Below, piece after piece: positions 54,112-63,473 of a stretch of 64,000 bases of DNA (positions within the stretch are counted from its first letter, which is position 1; each line of letters begins with the position of its first letter). Under the pieces are notes generated by a model that was given only the letters and a program-made list of their open reading frames with translations, did not search any database and was not told the DNA's origin. The DNA comes from Mesorhizobium sp. M1E.F.Ca.ET.045.02.1.1. Lineage in GTDB: Bacteria > Pseudomonadota > Alphaproteobacteria > Rhizobiales > Rhizobiaceae. The stretch is taken from positions 496,001 to 560,000 of the forward strand of contig NZ_CP034447.1 of the NCBI RefSeq assembly GCF_003952485.1, written 5' to 3'. Both the position numbers and the translations under genes were made by a program.

Positions 54112-55283
54112 GACTGACTCGCGCGCAGTGCCGAAGGCCGATGGTCGCCGGCCACCGTTTCGCCGAACGGTCCCATGTTCACTGCCGTCGGGCGCGTCGA
54201 GATTTCATGATCGAGCGGCAACAACGGCAACACCAGTTCGCCAAACCGATAGGCCTCCTCCAGATGCGGATAGCCGGACAGGATAAAGCTATCGATGCCA
54301 ATGCGCCGGTATTCGTCGATCCGTTCCGCAACTGTCGCCGCATCGCCGACCAGGGCGGTGCCGGCGCCGCCGCGCACCAGGCCAACGCCAGCCCACAGGT
54401 TCGGACTGATTTCGAGCTTGTCGCGGCGGCCGCCATGAAGCCGGCTCATGCGCGACTGGCCGACGGAATCCATGCGCGCGAAAACCTTCTGCGCCTCGGT
54501 TATCGTGTTGTCGTCCAGGCGGCTGATCAGGCGGTCGGCATCGGCCCAGGCCTCATAATTGGTCTCGCGGACGATGACATGCAGCCGGATGCCGAAGGTC
54601 ACCTGGCGCCCGGCTTTCTCGGCAAGACCGCGCACATAGGCAATCTTTGCCGCGACGTCCGCCGGCGGTTCGCCCCAGGTCAAATATTTGTCGATCTGTT
54701 CGGCGGCGACCGCGTTAGCGGCATCGGACGAGCCGCCGAAATAGAGCGGCGGATGTGGCGTCTGCACGGGCGGAAACAGTAGGCGACCGTCCTCGATACG
54801 GAAGTGCTTGCCTGCGAACGCTACGGTCTCGCCGCGAAGCACCGCCTTGTAGATGTCGAGGAATTCCCGCGTCACCTCATAGCGCTCGTCATGGCTGAGG
54901 AAGATGCCGTCGCCCTTGTTCTCGACCGGATCCCCGCCGGTGACGACGTTGATGAGCAGCCGTCCGCTGGAAATGCGGTCGAGCGTCGAGGTCTGCGCGC
55001 GGCTAGCGTCGGCGATTGCAGGCCCGGCCGGACGGCGACAAGGAAGCGAAGCCGCTGCGTCAGCGGTGCCAGCGCCGACGCCACGACCCAGCTATCTTCG
55101 CAACTGCGTCCTGTCGGCAGCAGCGCGCCATAGTAGCCGATGGCATCGGCGGCTTTCGCGACTTGGGTGAGATAGGGCAAGTCGACCGCCCTGCCCCCCC
55201 TCTGAGGTGCCGAGATAGCGGCTGTCGCCATGAGTCGGCAGAAACCACAGGACCTTGATCCTGTCGGGAGTGGCAATGCTCAT
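54108..55283 (-). pseudogene. SsuD-like FMNH2-dependent sulfonate monooxygenase, two frameshifts
   Basis: The start [20 protein letters not shown], the middle [20 protein letters not shown] and [14 protein letters not shown], and the end [14 protein letters not shown] with [18 protein letters not shown] form one alkanesulfonate monooxygenase. The middle lies in another frame. A run of seven G (55194-55200) gives a +1 shift and a base is missing near 55010. First and last parts share a frame, but a stop near 55092 separates them. Without these changes it would be an intact luciferase-like enzyme of about 390 residues that releases sulfite from sulfonates. Confidence 0.75.
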
Positions 55284-55315
55284 GAATGGTCCTCTGTGAT
55301 TTGGAGGCGCTTCGC

Positions 55316-56563
55316 TCAGCTCCAGGCATGGAGCGGCGGATTTACGTCGTTGAGGTAGTAGTTGCCGAGGATCGCGTATTTCCAGCGCACCGGATCGTGC
55401 AGCGTGTGGGTGCGGGCGTTGCGCCAGTGCCGGTCGAGATTGTGCTCGGCCAGCGTCGAGCGTGTGCCGGCGAGCTCGAACAGCTTGTTCGTGGCAATGA
55501 TGGCGATCTCTGTCGTGAGGATCTTGGATTCGGCAACCGCGATCTGCGCTTCCGCGACGGTCTTCTCGTTCGGGTCGGCCACGGCGCGATCTACCGCAAG
55601 CCCGGCCCTTTCCAGAACCGCCTCTGCCGCGTTGGCCCGCAGGCGAAGGTCGCCAATCGCCTGGATCGTATAAGGATCCTGCCAGGCATGATCGACGCCG
55701 CTGTCGATCCAGGCGCGCGACTTGGTGCGCACGAAGCCGACAGTCTCGTCGATCGCCGCCTTGGCGATGCCGAGATCGACCGCGGCCTGGATGATCTGGA
55801 AGATGGCGCCGTCGGCCGTCGGCCTGTCATAGCCCTTGTAGCCGGGGACAAGATGCGTTTTGGGCACCTTGACATTGTCGAGCAGGACCGTGCCGGACAA
55901 AGTCGTCTTCTGTCCGAAGCTCGACCAGTCGTCGATCACCGTCAGTCCGGGCGCGCCGCGATCGGCGATGGCATACCAGGCGCGCCCCTCGTCATCGAGC
56001 GCCACGATCGGAACCAGATGGGCAAGCAGAGCACCGCTCGAATAGAATTTCTGGCCGTTGACCACGACATGGTCGCCGGCGTCGACGAACTTTGTCTCGA
56101 AGTCGGCCGCGCGCTTGGAGCCGAACTCGGAGAACGCGTTGCCGAAGCGCGTGCCGGACAGCACCTCAGCGAAAAGCAGCTTCTTCTGCGCCTCGTCGGA
56201 GACGGTGCGGATAGCGGCGACGACGCCAAGATGGTTCTGCGGAATCTGGCCGAGCGACGGATCGGCCGCCGAGATGATGGTGATCACCTTCGACAGGGTC
56301 ACATAGGAGAGCTCCGGCCCGCCATAGGCTTTCGGCACGTTGATCGACCACAGGCCGCTCTGCGAAAACGCATCGAGCTCTTCCTTCGGCCAGATGCGTT
56401 CACGATCCCGCTTGGAGGCATCCCTGGCGAATTCGGCGGCGAGTTTTTCGGCGACAGCGATTGCCTCGGCATCGGCCTTGATCACATGCGCCTTGGCAGA
56501 GGGTCGTTCGACCGGCGGGACGGCACTGCGGCTATCCGACGCCTGCCTGGATTGGATGGTCAT
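55316..56563 (-). CDS. sfnB: SfnB-type acyl-CoA-dehydrogenase-like sulfur-acquisition oxidoreductase
   Basis: A 415-residue flavoprotein of the SfnB/DszC group, related to acyl-CoA dehydrogenases. It shows LWSINVPKAYGGPELSYVTL and IPQNHLGVVAAIRT near the N terminus, and GTRFGNAFSEFGSKRAADFE in the flavin-binding middle, and is used in sulfone or organosulfur oxidation. The ATG at 56563 overlaps the stop of the preceding ABC gene. The longer frame to 57055 runs antisense-like through that gene and is not real. Confidence 0.85.
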   Translation of the reverse strand: MTIQSRQASDSRSAVPPVERPSAKAHVIKADAEAIAVAEKLAAEFARDASKRDRERIWPKEELDAFSQSGLWSINVPKAYGGPELSYVTLSKVITIISAADPSLGQIPQNHLGVVAAIRTVSDEAQKKLLFAEVLSGTRFGNAFSEFGSKRAADFETKFVDAGDHVVVNGQKFYSSGALLAHLVPIVALDDEGRAWYAIADRGAPGLTVIDDWSSFGQKTTLSGTVLLDNVKVPKTHLVPGYKGYDRPTADGAIFQIIQAAVDLGIAKAAIDETVGFVRTKSRAWIDSGVDHAWQDPYTIQAIGDLRLRANAAEAVLERAGLAVDRAVADPNEKTVAEAQIAVAESKILTTEIAIIATNKLFELAGTRSTLAEHNLDRHWRNARTHTLHDPVRWKYAILGNYYLNDVNPPLHAWS

Positions 56564-57351
56564 GCTGCTGTCTCCTTGGGAAAATGTTGCGGTGGAAGCG
56601 GCGCGCCGCCGAGGTAGTAGGTTTTGATATCGGTGCGCTGGCGCAAGTCGGCAGCCGATCCTTCCAGCACGCTGACGCCGTTCTCGAGCACGGTGGCGCG
56701 GTCGGCGTATTTCAGCGCGACCGCCGAATTCTGTTCGGCAACGAGGATCGAAAGGCCTTCGTCGCGGTTGAGCCGTTTCAGGGCGCTGAAGATCTCGTCG
56801 ACGATCAGCGGTGCCAGCCCCATCGACGGCTCGTCCAGAACAAAGAGTTTCGGCCGCGACATCAGACCCCGGCCGATAGCCGTCATCTGCTGCTCGCCCC
56901 CGGAAGTGAGGCCGGACCGGGTTCGCCGCTTCTCGGCGAGCCTTGGGAAAAGTGAATAGACACGATCCAGGTCCGCCTTGACGCCCGTGCGAGAGGACGA
57001 GCGTCCGAGCGCGCCGGTGAAGAGGTTCTCTTCGACCGTCAGCGAGCGGAAGCAATGCCGGCCCTCGAGGACTTGGACAAGGCCGCTGCGGACTAGGTGC
57101 GAGGGGCTTGCCCTTGAAACATCCTCGCCACCGAAGGTGATCCGACCGGCGGTAATGGCGCCGCGCTCGGCCGGGAGGAGATTGGATACGGCGCGCAGCA
57201 GTGTCGTCTTGCCGGCACCGTTGGAGCCGAGCAGCGCGACGATCTCGCCCCTGCCAACCAACAAGTCGACGCCGTGTAGGGCGGCGATGGCGCCGTTGTA
57301 GACAGCCTCCACGCTGCTAACTGACAGTATCGGGTATTCCGGGATGGACAT
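56560..57351 (-). CDS. Liv-type ABC transporter ATP-binding protein (LivF-like)
   Basis: A 263-residue ATPase with Walker A GSNGAGKTT, signature TSGGEQQM, Walker B LFVLDEPSMGLAP and the switch region LVAEQNSA. This is the LivF class of branched-chain amino-acid-type transporters. In this operon the cargo is more likely an organosulfur compound. It lies between the binding-protein gene and sfnB, overlapping the latter. Confidence 0.9.
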   Translation of the reverse strand: MSIPEYPILSVSSVEAVYNGAIAALHGVDLLVGRGEIVALLGSNGAGKTTLLRAVSNLLPAERGAITAGRITFGGEDVSRASPSHLVRSGLVQVLEGRHCFRSLTVEENLFTGALGRSSSRTGVKADLDRVYSLFPRLAEKRRTRSGLTSGGEQQMTAIGRGLMSRPKLFVLDEPSMGLAPLIVDEIFSALKRLNRDEGLSILVAEQNSAVALKYADRATVLENGVSVLEGSAADLRQRTDIKTYYLGGAPLPPQHFPKETAA

Positions 57352-57417
57352 CGATGACTCCGCTCGGGAAGGTGGATGGCGCGGCCGGCCAGATTTGTCG
57401 GCCGCACCATACCAAAT

Positions 57418-58749
57418 TCAGTTGCTGACCACCGCGTCGGCGTCCTCGGCCGTGCGGATCTTGATGCCCTTTTCCTTGGCATACGCCTCGGACGACTTCT
57501 CGATGATCGGACGCAGCAGCTTCCAGTCGGGAGCGATCCAGTCGGAGACGACATTCCACTTCTTGCCGTCCCATTGCTGGAAGGTCACGTAGCCGTCACC
57601 CTCGTGATTGTCCCAGGAGACGTTGATCGAGTGGAACAGGTCCTTGGCGCCGAGTGCCTCGACGCGCGCCGGATCGAGCTTGAGATGCTTGAAGCCCCAA
57701 CGCACTTCGTCGCCGGTCAGCGTGCGGTTGCCGAACTTGGCCTGTGCTATGCGGACCGCCTCGACATTGAGGATGCCATTGACGATGCCGAGATTGTGGT
57801 AGACCGAGCCGATGCGGCTTTTGTCCTCGAGATTGCCTTTGCCGTCGCCGTAGACCGTTTTGACGATCTCCTGGACCACCGGATACCGCTCACCCGAGGC
57901 CTGGGTGGTGATGGCCGTATAGCCCTTGGCGGCATCGCCGGCGGGGATGACATCCTCTTCGGAATTCGACCAGACATTGCCTATGATGTGATCGGCCGGG
58001 AAGCCTGTCTTCTGCGCGGTCTTCAAGGCGACGGGGTTCATCACGCCCCAGCCGCGCAGCACGACATAGTCAGGATGCTCGCGCCGGATGGTCAGCCACT
58101 GCGCCTGCTGCTCGTTGCCGGGATGCGGCACCTCGATCTGCGACAGCTCGAAGCCGTATTTCTGCGACAGCAGCTCATAGATCGGGATCGTCTCCTTCCC
58201 ATAGGGCGAGCCGTGATAGAGCACGACGATGTTCTTGCCCTTGAGCTTGTCGAGGCCTCCTTCCTTGGACGCGATGTAGTTCACGATGCCGGAGGTCTCG
58301 CTGTAAGGATTGAGCAGCAGCGGGAAGACGTAAGGGAACACCCGCCCGTCGGTCGTGTCTGTGCGGCCGTGGTTGATGGTGATCAGCGGCACCTTGTCGT
58401 CGGTGATGCGATCGATCATGGCATAGGCGATGCCGACCGAGAGTGGATTCCAGGCAGCGATGCCGGGATTGCTCTTCAACCGTTCATACACCTCGACGCC
58501 CTTCTCGACCTCATATTGCGTCTCGCCTTCGCTCCAGGCCAGCTTGGCGCCATTGACGCCGCCGTCGCGGATGTTGATCAGGTTGAGATAGTCGATGAAG
58601 CCACCGAAAAAGCCGGTTCCGCCGGCCGCATACGGACCGACACGGTAGCTCTGCAGGGGAAAGTATTGTTCTTCGGCGTGAACCGCCGTCGCGCCGAGCA
58701 CGAAGGCCGTGGCGATCGCCGCTTTTCTTAGGTGACTGAAGAAGGTCAT
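57418..58749 (-). CDS. ABC transporter substrate-binding protein
   Basis: A 443-residue periplasmic protein with a signal peptide (MTFFSHLRKAAIATAFVLGA, cut near VHAEE). It has the Leu/Ile/Val-binding-type fold (ITINHGRTDTTDGRVFPYVF, NIVVLYHGSPYGKETIP). The ligand is unknown; its neighbours suggest a sulfonate or sulfone. It is intact, unlike the two permease genes beside it. Confidence 0.88.
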   Translation of the reverse strand: MTFFSHLRKAAIATAFVLGATAVHAEEQYFPLQSYRVGPYAAGGTGFFGGFIDYLNLINIRDGGVNGAKLAWSEGETQYEVEKGVEVYERLKSNPGIAAWNPLSVGIAYAMIDRITDDKVPLITINHGRTDTTDGRVFPYVFPLLLNPYSETSGIVNYIASKEGGLDKLKGKNIVVLYHGSPYGKETIPIYELLSQKYGFELSQIEVPHPGNEQQAQWLTIRREHPDYVVLRGWGVMNPVALKTAQKTGFPADHIIGNVWSNSEEDVIPAGDAAKGYTAITTQASGERYPVVQEIVKTVYGDGKGNLEDKSRIGSVYHNLGIVNGILNVEAVRIAQAKFGNRTLTGDEVRWGFKHLKLDPARVEALGAKDLFHSINVSWDNHEGDGYVTFQQWDGKKWNVVSDWIAPDWKLLRPIIEKSSEAYAKEKGIKIRTAEDADAVVSN

Positions 58750-58802
58750 TGCTTACGTCTCCTGATGGGTTGGTCCGAGCGGAGGAGGAAGTTGAGCGGC
58801 AA

Positions 58803-59851
58803 TCAGCTGGACCTTGAGCCGATCCGTCGTTTGAGGCGGTCGAAGAGGGCCGACAGCCCGCTCGGTTCCGCGATGAGGAAGATGATGATAATGGCGCCGA
58901 GCACGATGCGCTGGCTCATGTCGAGAACGCCCGAATCGAACAGGCCGCCGAACAGGAATGCGCCGAGCCGGGACAGAAAGAGCGGGAGGACAACGATGAA
59001 CGCCGCACCCAAAACGCGCCACGGATCGAGGCCAGCCCGCCGATGATGATGATGAACAGGATCTGGAATGAGCGGTCGAGATTGAAGCCTGCCGGCTCGA
59101 CGGTGCGCAGATAGGTGAAGGCCCACAGCACGCCGGCGATACCGATGATGAACGACGAGATGGCGAACGCCAGAAGCTTGGTTCGCAGCACCGGCACACC
59201 GATGACGCGTGCGGCGGTTTCGTTGTCCCGCACGGCGATGAAGTTGCGACCGGTCGCGCTGTTGACCAAGCGCCAGACGAGGGCCGTCAGCACCATGACC
59301 GTGGTGACCGAAAGCAAATAGCGGCCGGTCGCGCTGTCGAGCGAAAGACCGGCGACGGCCAGGTGCGGCGCCGAGATCACCCCGGACGGGTTGTCGTTGG
59401 AGAACCAGCCGAACTTGGTCAGCGCCCATTGCACGAAGAACTGGGCGGCGAGCGTCGAGACGGCGAGGTAGAAGCCGCGCAGCCTGAGACTGGGCAGGCC
59501 GAACACGACGCCGAAGCCGGCGGCGGAAATTCCGGCCAGGATCATGGTCACCGCCAGCGGCAGGCCTTCGACCCTGAGGTTGAAATTGTAGGCGCCGAAC
59601 GCGCCCACCGCCATGAAGGCGGAAGAGCCAAGCGAGAGCTGGCCGCAATAGCCGGTCAGCAAATTGAGGCCGACCGCCGCCAGGCTGAGCGCCAGGAATG
59701 GCAGCAGGATCGCCTCGACCAGATAGCCCGAAGCATAGGCAGGGACCACGCCGTAGGCGACGACGAACAGGGCGGTCGCCAACGCCAGCTTCTGAACGAG
59801 TTTCGCCCAGTCGACTGGAAGCCTTGCGGCGTCGAGAGCTTGCACGGCCAT
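58803..59851 (-). pseudogene. Liv-type permease LivM, frameshifted near 59013
   Basis: The frame from 59851 encodes a multi-pass permease (LLTGYCGQLSLGSSAFMAVG, VRDNETAARVIGVPVLRTKL) up to IIGGLASIRGAF. It then shifts, and the continuation FIVVLPLFLSRLGAFLFGGL lies in another frame ending at 58803. One T is missing from a T run at about 59013. The lesion could be a true mutation or a sequencing error. Confidence 0.8.
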
Positions 59852-59854
59852 GGT

Positions 59855-60749
59855 TCAGACCCTTTCGACGGTTTTCTGGCCAAACAGGCCGGAGGGGCGC
59901 ACCAAAAGCACAACCAGCGCCAGCGCATAGGCGAACCAGCCCTCGATGCCGCCGCCGACGAACGGGCCGAGATAGACCTCGGCCAGCTTCTCGCTGGCGC
60001 CGATGATGAGGCCGCCAACGATGGCGCCGAGGATGGAATCGAAGCCGCCAAGCACCAGCACCGGCAGCGCCTTCAGCACGATCAGCGACAGCGAGAACTG
60101 GACGCCGAGACGCGCGCCCCACAACAGTCCGGCGACCAGCGCGACGAAGCCGGCCGCCGTCCACACGGTGCCCCAGATGCGAGGCAGCCGCAGCCCGACG
60201 GCGAGGGCCGCGAACTGATCGTCGGCGACGGCGCGAAACGCAAGGCCGATCCGCGTCCAATAGAAGAAGGCGCTGAGGCCTGCGACCATGGCGGCGGCGA
60301 TCGCCGCCGCCAGCAGGTCGAAGGATGAGATCAGTATGCCGCCGACCTCGAAGGGTGTCGTCGATGCCGAGGTCGAGCCCGTGCACCTGCGTGCCCCAGA
60401 TAAGCTGGGCGGCACCTTCGATGGTGTAGGAGAGCCCCAGCGTCGCCATGAACAGCGTCATCGGCGAGCGGTTGACCAGTGGCCTGAGCACGGTCCGCTC
60501 GATGGTGAAGCCGAGCGCGACCATGACCGCGAAGGTGATGAGCAGCGAAAGCGCGAAGGGGATGCCGCGTTCGACGAGGCTGACAAAGGTGAGCGCTGCG
60601 AACAGCACCATCGACCCCTGCGCGAAGTTCAGCACGCCCGACGTCTTGTAGATCAGCACGAAACCTATGGCGACAAGCGAATACATGACGCCAGAGAGCA
60701 GGCCGCCGACCAGCACTTCGATGACGAAGAGGAAATCATAGTAGCTCAT
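59855..60749 (-). pseudogene. Liv-type permease LivH, frameshifted near 60362
   Basis: The start MSYYDFLFVIEVLVGGLLSG at 60749 and GTQVHGLDLGIDDT are in one frame. The rest, PFEVGGILISSFDLLAAAIA through GAIVGGLIIGASEKLAEVYL to GLFGQKTVERV, is in the next. One base is missing near 60362. It otherwise matches LivH length and topology and stops three bases before livM. Confidence 0.8.
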
Positions 60750-61651
60750 CAGATGTCCTCGCCATTCTCGCCCTCGGCGGTGCCGATATAGGCCCGGATC
60801 ACTGCCGGATCGGCCCTGACCTCGGCCGGCGTCCCGTCTGCGATCTTGCGGCCGTAGTCGAGCACGGCGACGCGGTCGGAGAGGCCCATGACGACGCCGA
60901 TGTCGTGCTCGATCAGGATGATGGTGACGCCGTGCCGGTCGCGCGCGGCGCGCACGAAGCCGGCCATCTCGGCCTTCTCGGTCGCCGTCATGCCGGCCAT
61001 CGGCTCGTCGAGCAGCAGCAGCTTCGGCTCGGCGACCAGCGCGCGCGCCAGCTCGACCCGCTTCTGCAGGCCGTAAGGCAAGGTGGCGACGAGGCGGTCG
61101 GCGACGCTTTCGAGATGCAGGAAGGCGACTATCTGATCGGTCTTTTCGGCGATTCCCGCATCTTCGCTCCGGGCGCGTGGCAGACCTGCAATATGTTCGA
61201 CGAAACTGGCGCGCCTGGTGTGGACGCGGCCGCACGCGATGTTGTTGCGCACGGACAGACCGCCGAATAGCGCCAGGTTCTGGAAGGTTCGCGCAACGCC
61301 GAGCCGTGCTAGACGGCTCGCCGGCACCCGGGAGAAGGACTGCCCGCCGATCGCAATCCTGCCGCGGTCGGCGTGATAGAGGCCGCTGATGATGTTGATC
61401 AGTGAGGACTTGCCGGCGCCGTTGGGGCCGATCACCGCGCGGATCTCGCCGACTTCCACTTCGAGATCAACATCGCTCAGCGCCTTGACCCCGCCAAAGG
61501 AAATGCCGATCCCGCTCAGCGCGAGAACCACATCCGGCCGTGACGACAGGCGTGCCAGACGCCTGTCGCCGACGGGGTTAGCCACCGCGAGGATGGCGGA
61601 AATTTCGGACGCGCGCTCGTATGCGGCCGCTCCCAGCGAAGCACCAATCAT
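60749..61651 (-). CDS. Liv-type ABC transporter ATP-binding protein (LivG-like)
   Basis: A 300-residue ATPase with Walker [10 protein letters not shown], the LivG pattern VARTFQNLALFGGLSVRNNI, Walker B LLLLDEPMAGMT and switch ILIEHDIGVVMGL. An N-terminal extension of about 40 residues precedes the core. It starts behind AGGAATG and touches the livH start. It pairs with the LivF-like protein. Confidence 0.9.
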   Translation of the reverse strand: MIGASLGAAAYERASEISAILAVANPVGDRRLARLSSRPDVVLALSGIGISFGGVKALSDVDLEVEVGEIRAVIGPNGAGKSSLINIISGLYHADRGRIAIGGQSFSRVPASRLARLGVARTFQNLALFGGLSVRNNIACGRVHTRRASFVEHIAGLPRARSEDAGIAEKTDQIVAFLHLESVADRLVATLPYGLQKRVELARALVAEPKLLLLDEPMAGMTATEKAEMAGFVRAARDRHGVTIILIEHDIGVVMGLSDRVAVLDYGRKIADGTPAEVRADPAVIRAYIGTAEGENGEDI

Positions 61652-61707
61652 GAAACATTCCTGCTTTTGAAGGCGTGTCGGCTGCGGCCCCGTGGGCCGC
61701 GCCCGTC

Positions 61708-62808
61708 CTATTCCGCGGCGACAAGCTCCCTGTCGCGAGCTGCTTCCAGTTCGCGCACCAGAGGAATGACGCGCTTGCCGAAGAACTCGACCTCTTCCTG
61801 GAAATGCAGGAAGCCGAGCAGGATCAGGTCGGCACCGGCGTCCTTCAGTTTCAGGATGCGTTCGGCGATCTGTTCCGGCGTGCCGATGAGATTGCTGCGG
61901 AAGCCGTCATTGTACTGAACGAGATCCTCGAGGGACGACTTCGCCCAATTGCCTTCGCCTTCCGGCGAGGCCTTGCCGGCATTCTTGACCTGATCGGCAA
62001 AGCCCTGCACCGCCTCCGGATTCGCCTTGGCGATGATCTCGTCGAGCACGGCGCGCGCTTCCTGCTCGCTCTCGCGGGCGATGGCGAAAGCGTTGACGCC
62101 GATCCTAACCTTGTGGCCGTTGGCTTTCGCCTTGGTGCGGATGTCGTCGACCTGCTTCCGGATCTCCTCCGGGGTATTGCCGTTGGTGAAATACCAATCG
62201 GAGACACGAGACGCCATGTCGCGAGCGGCTCGCGACGAGCCGCCCTGGAATATCTCGGGCAAGGGCTCGATCGGCTTCGGCTTCATGGAATAGTTGGTGA
62301 AGCGGTAGAAATCGCCCTTCAGCGTGAAGCTGTCTTCCGTCCAGATGCCGCGCAACGCTCGGATAAATTCCTCCGACCGGCGATAGCGCTCGTCATGATC
62401 GAGCCAGAGTTCGCCAATCGCGGCGAACTCGCCTCGGAACCAGCCGCTGACGACATTGACGGAGACGCGGCCATTGGTCAGGTGGTTGATGGTAGCGATC
62501 TGCTTGGCCGCCAGCGCAGGGTTCCACGGACCGGGCAGGATCGCTGCGATGACCTTCAGCGTTGTGGTCGCGGCAAGCAAGGCATGGCTGAACGAGACTG
62601 ATTCGTGCTGGTTGTCGGCCCCATAGCCGGCTGTGAAACGGATCTGGCTCAGCGCATAGTCGAACCCGTTGGCCTCGGCAATCTGGGCGAGCTTGCGGTT
62701 GTAGTCGATATCCCAACCCGTCCGCTGCTCGATGTTGGAGATGACCAGGCCGCCGGAGACGTTCGGGACCCAGTAGGCGAATTTGATGGCGTCGGAATGC
62801 GAACTCAT
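61708..62808 (-). CDS. sfnG: SfnG, FMNH2-dependent dimethyl-sulfone monooxygenase
   Basis: A 366-residue luciferase-like monooxygenase. It begins MSSHSDAIKFAYWVPNVSGG and has GFDYALSQIRFTAGYGADNQ, PEIFQGGSSRAARDMA and NPEAVQGFADQVKNAG, the SfnG pattern. SfnG converts dimethyl sulfone to methanesulfinate using FMNH2. The ATG at 62808 is preferred to upstream in-frame starts to 63048, which overlap the FMN reductase gene. It is the second gene of the cluster. Confidence 0.9.
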   Translation of the reverse strand: MSSHSDAIKFAYWVPNVSGGLVISNIEQRTGWDIDYNRKLAQIAEANGFDYALSQIRFTAGYGADNQHESVSFSHALLAATTTLKVIAAILPGPWNPALAAKQIATINHLTNGRVSVNVVSGWFRGEFAAIGELWLDHDERYRRSEEFIRALRGIWTEDSFTLKGDFYRFTNYSMKPKPIEPLPEIFQGGSSRAARDMASRVSDWYFTNGNTPEEIRKQVDDIRTKAKANGHKVRIGVNAFAIARESEQEARAVLDEIIAKANPEAVQGFADQVKNAGKASPEGEGNWAKSSLEDLVQYNDGFRSNLIGTPEQIAERILKLKDAGADLILLGFLHFQEEVEFFGKRVIPLVRELEAARDRELVAAE

Positions 62809-62833
62809 GTCGTCGTTTCCCCTGTTGATTGGC

Positions 62834-63430
62834 TCAGCCGACGCGGGTGGCGACGGCGGCATTTGCGTGACTTGAGTTGAGCAAGGAGACCGCGTCGGTA
62901 GCGGCCCTTGCAATACGCTCGATGATGGCTGCGCCGACGATTTCGCCATCGACGAAATCGTCGGGCGTGCCGTAGACGCCCGTAGGGACGGTGACAGAGC
63001 CAAAAAAGCCGAACAATGGCCGGAGCTGATGTTCGAGCACCAGGCCATGGTATGGGCTCCCGCCGGTCGCCGCGAGAAGCACGGTCTTGCCCGTCAACGC
63101 GCGATAGTCGACCAGGTCGAACAGGTGCTTGAGAGCGCCAGTGTAGGAAGCCCTATAGACAGGCGTTCCGACCACGAGCAAATCGGCCTTCTCGACACGC
63201 TGGATAATCGCTTCTCCAGATGCGCCAAGTGCGCCGCGGGATAGTCCGGCGAAAAGCGACGGTGCTGCCTCCGTGATCTCAATCAGACCGGTGTCGGCAA
63301 GCAGGCGCAACGCGACCGCCTTGACCAGCGCATTGACGACCGCCGTGGTGCGGGACGGGTTGCTTACACCGCCGGATATTCCAAGAACCGATAATCGTGC
63401 CAAGTCATCTATCTCCCACACATGCGCCAT
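62834..63430 (-). CDS. msuE: MsuE-like NAD(P)H-dependent FMN reductase
   Basis: A flavodoxin-fold reductase of about 198 residues that supplies FMNH2 to SfnG and SsuD-like enzymes. It has the FMN-binding segment GISGGVSNPSRT, LLVVGTPVYRASYTGALKHL and LAATGGSPYHGLVLEHQLRP. The ATG at 63430 has no good ribosome-binding site; a TTG at 63403 with GGGAG upstream would start nearer the usual family start. It is the first gene of the cluster. Confidence 0.85.
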   Translation of the reverse strand: MAHVWEIDDLARLSVLGISGGVSNPSRTTAVVNALVKAVALRLLADTGLIEITEAAPSLFAGLSRGALGASGEAIIQRVEKADLLVVGTPVYRASYTGALKHLFDLVDYRALTGKTVLLAATGGSPYHGLVLEHQLRPLFGFFGSVTVPTGVYGTPDDFVDGEIVGAAIIERIARAATDAVSLLNSSHANAAVATRVG

Positions 63431-63456
63431 AGGCCACCACCGAAACCAAACGATAT

Positions 63457-63473
63457 TCTACGAAATCTGTAGA
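63457..63473. promoter_or_regulatory. Inverted repeat upstream of msuE
   Basis: TCTAC-N7-GTAGA lies 27 bases before the msuE start. It could be an operator for a regulator such as a LysR- or SfnR-type protein, but short repeats like this arise by chance. Confidence 0.3.

Noticed and set aside
55286..58731. Long plus-strand frames over the sfnB and binding-protein genes (55286-56617, 57376-58731)
   Set aside because: They are antisense shadows. The minus strand encodes clear SfnB and signal-peptide-bearing binding protein.
58803..61235. 810-codon minus-strand frame across livM, livH and part of livG
   Set aside because: It is built from shifted pieces of the permease genes. Recognisable LivH and LivM parts appear only in patches between low-complexity Arg-rich stretches.
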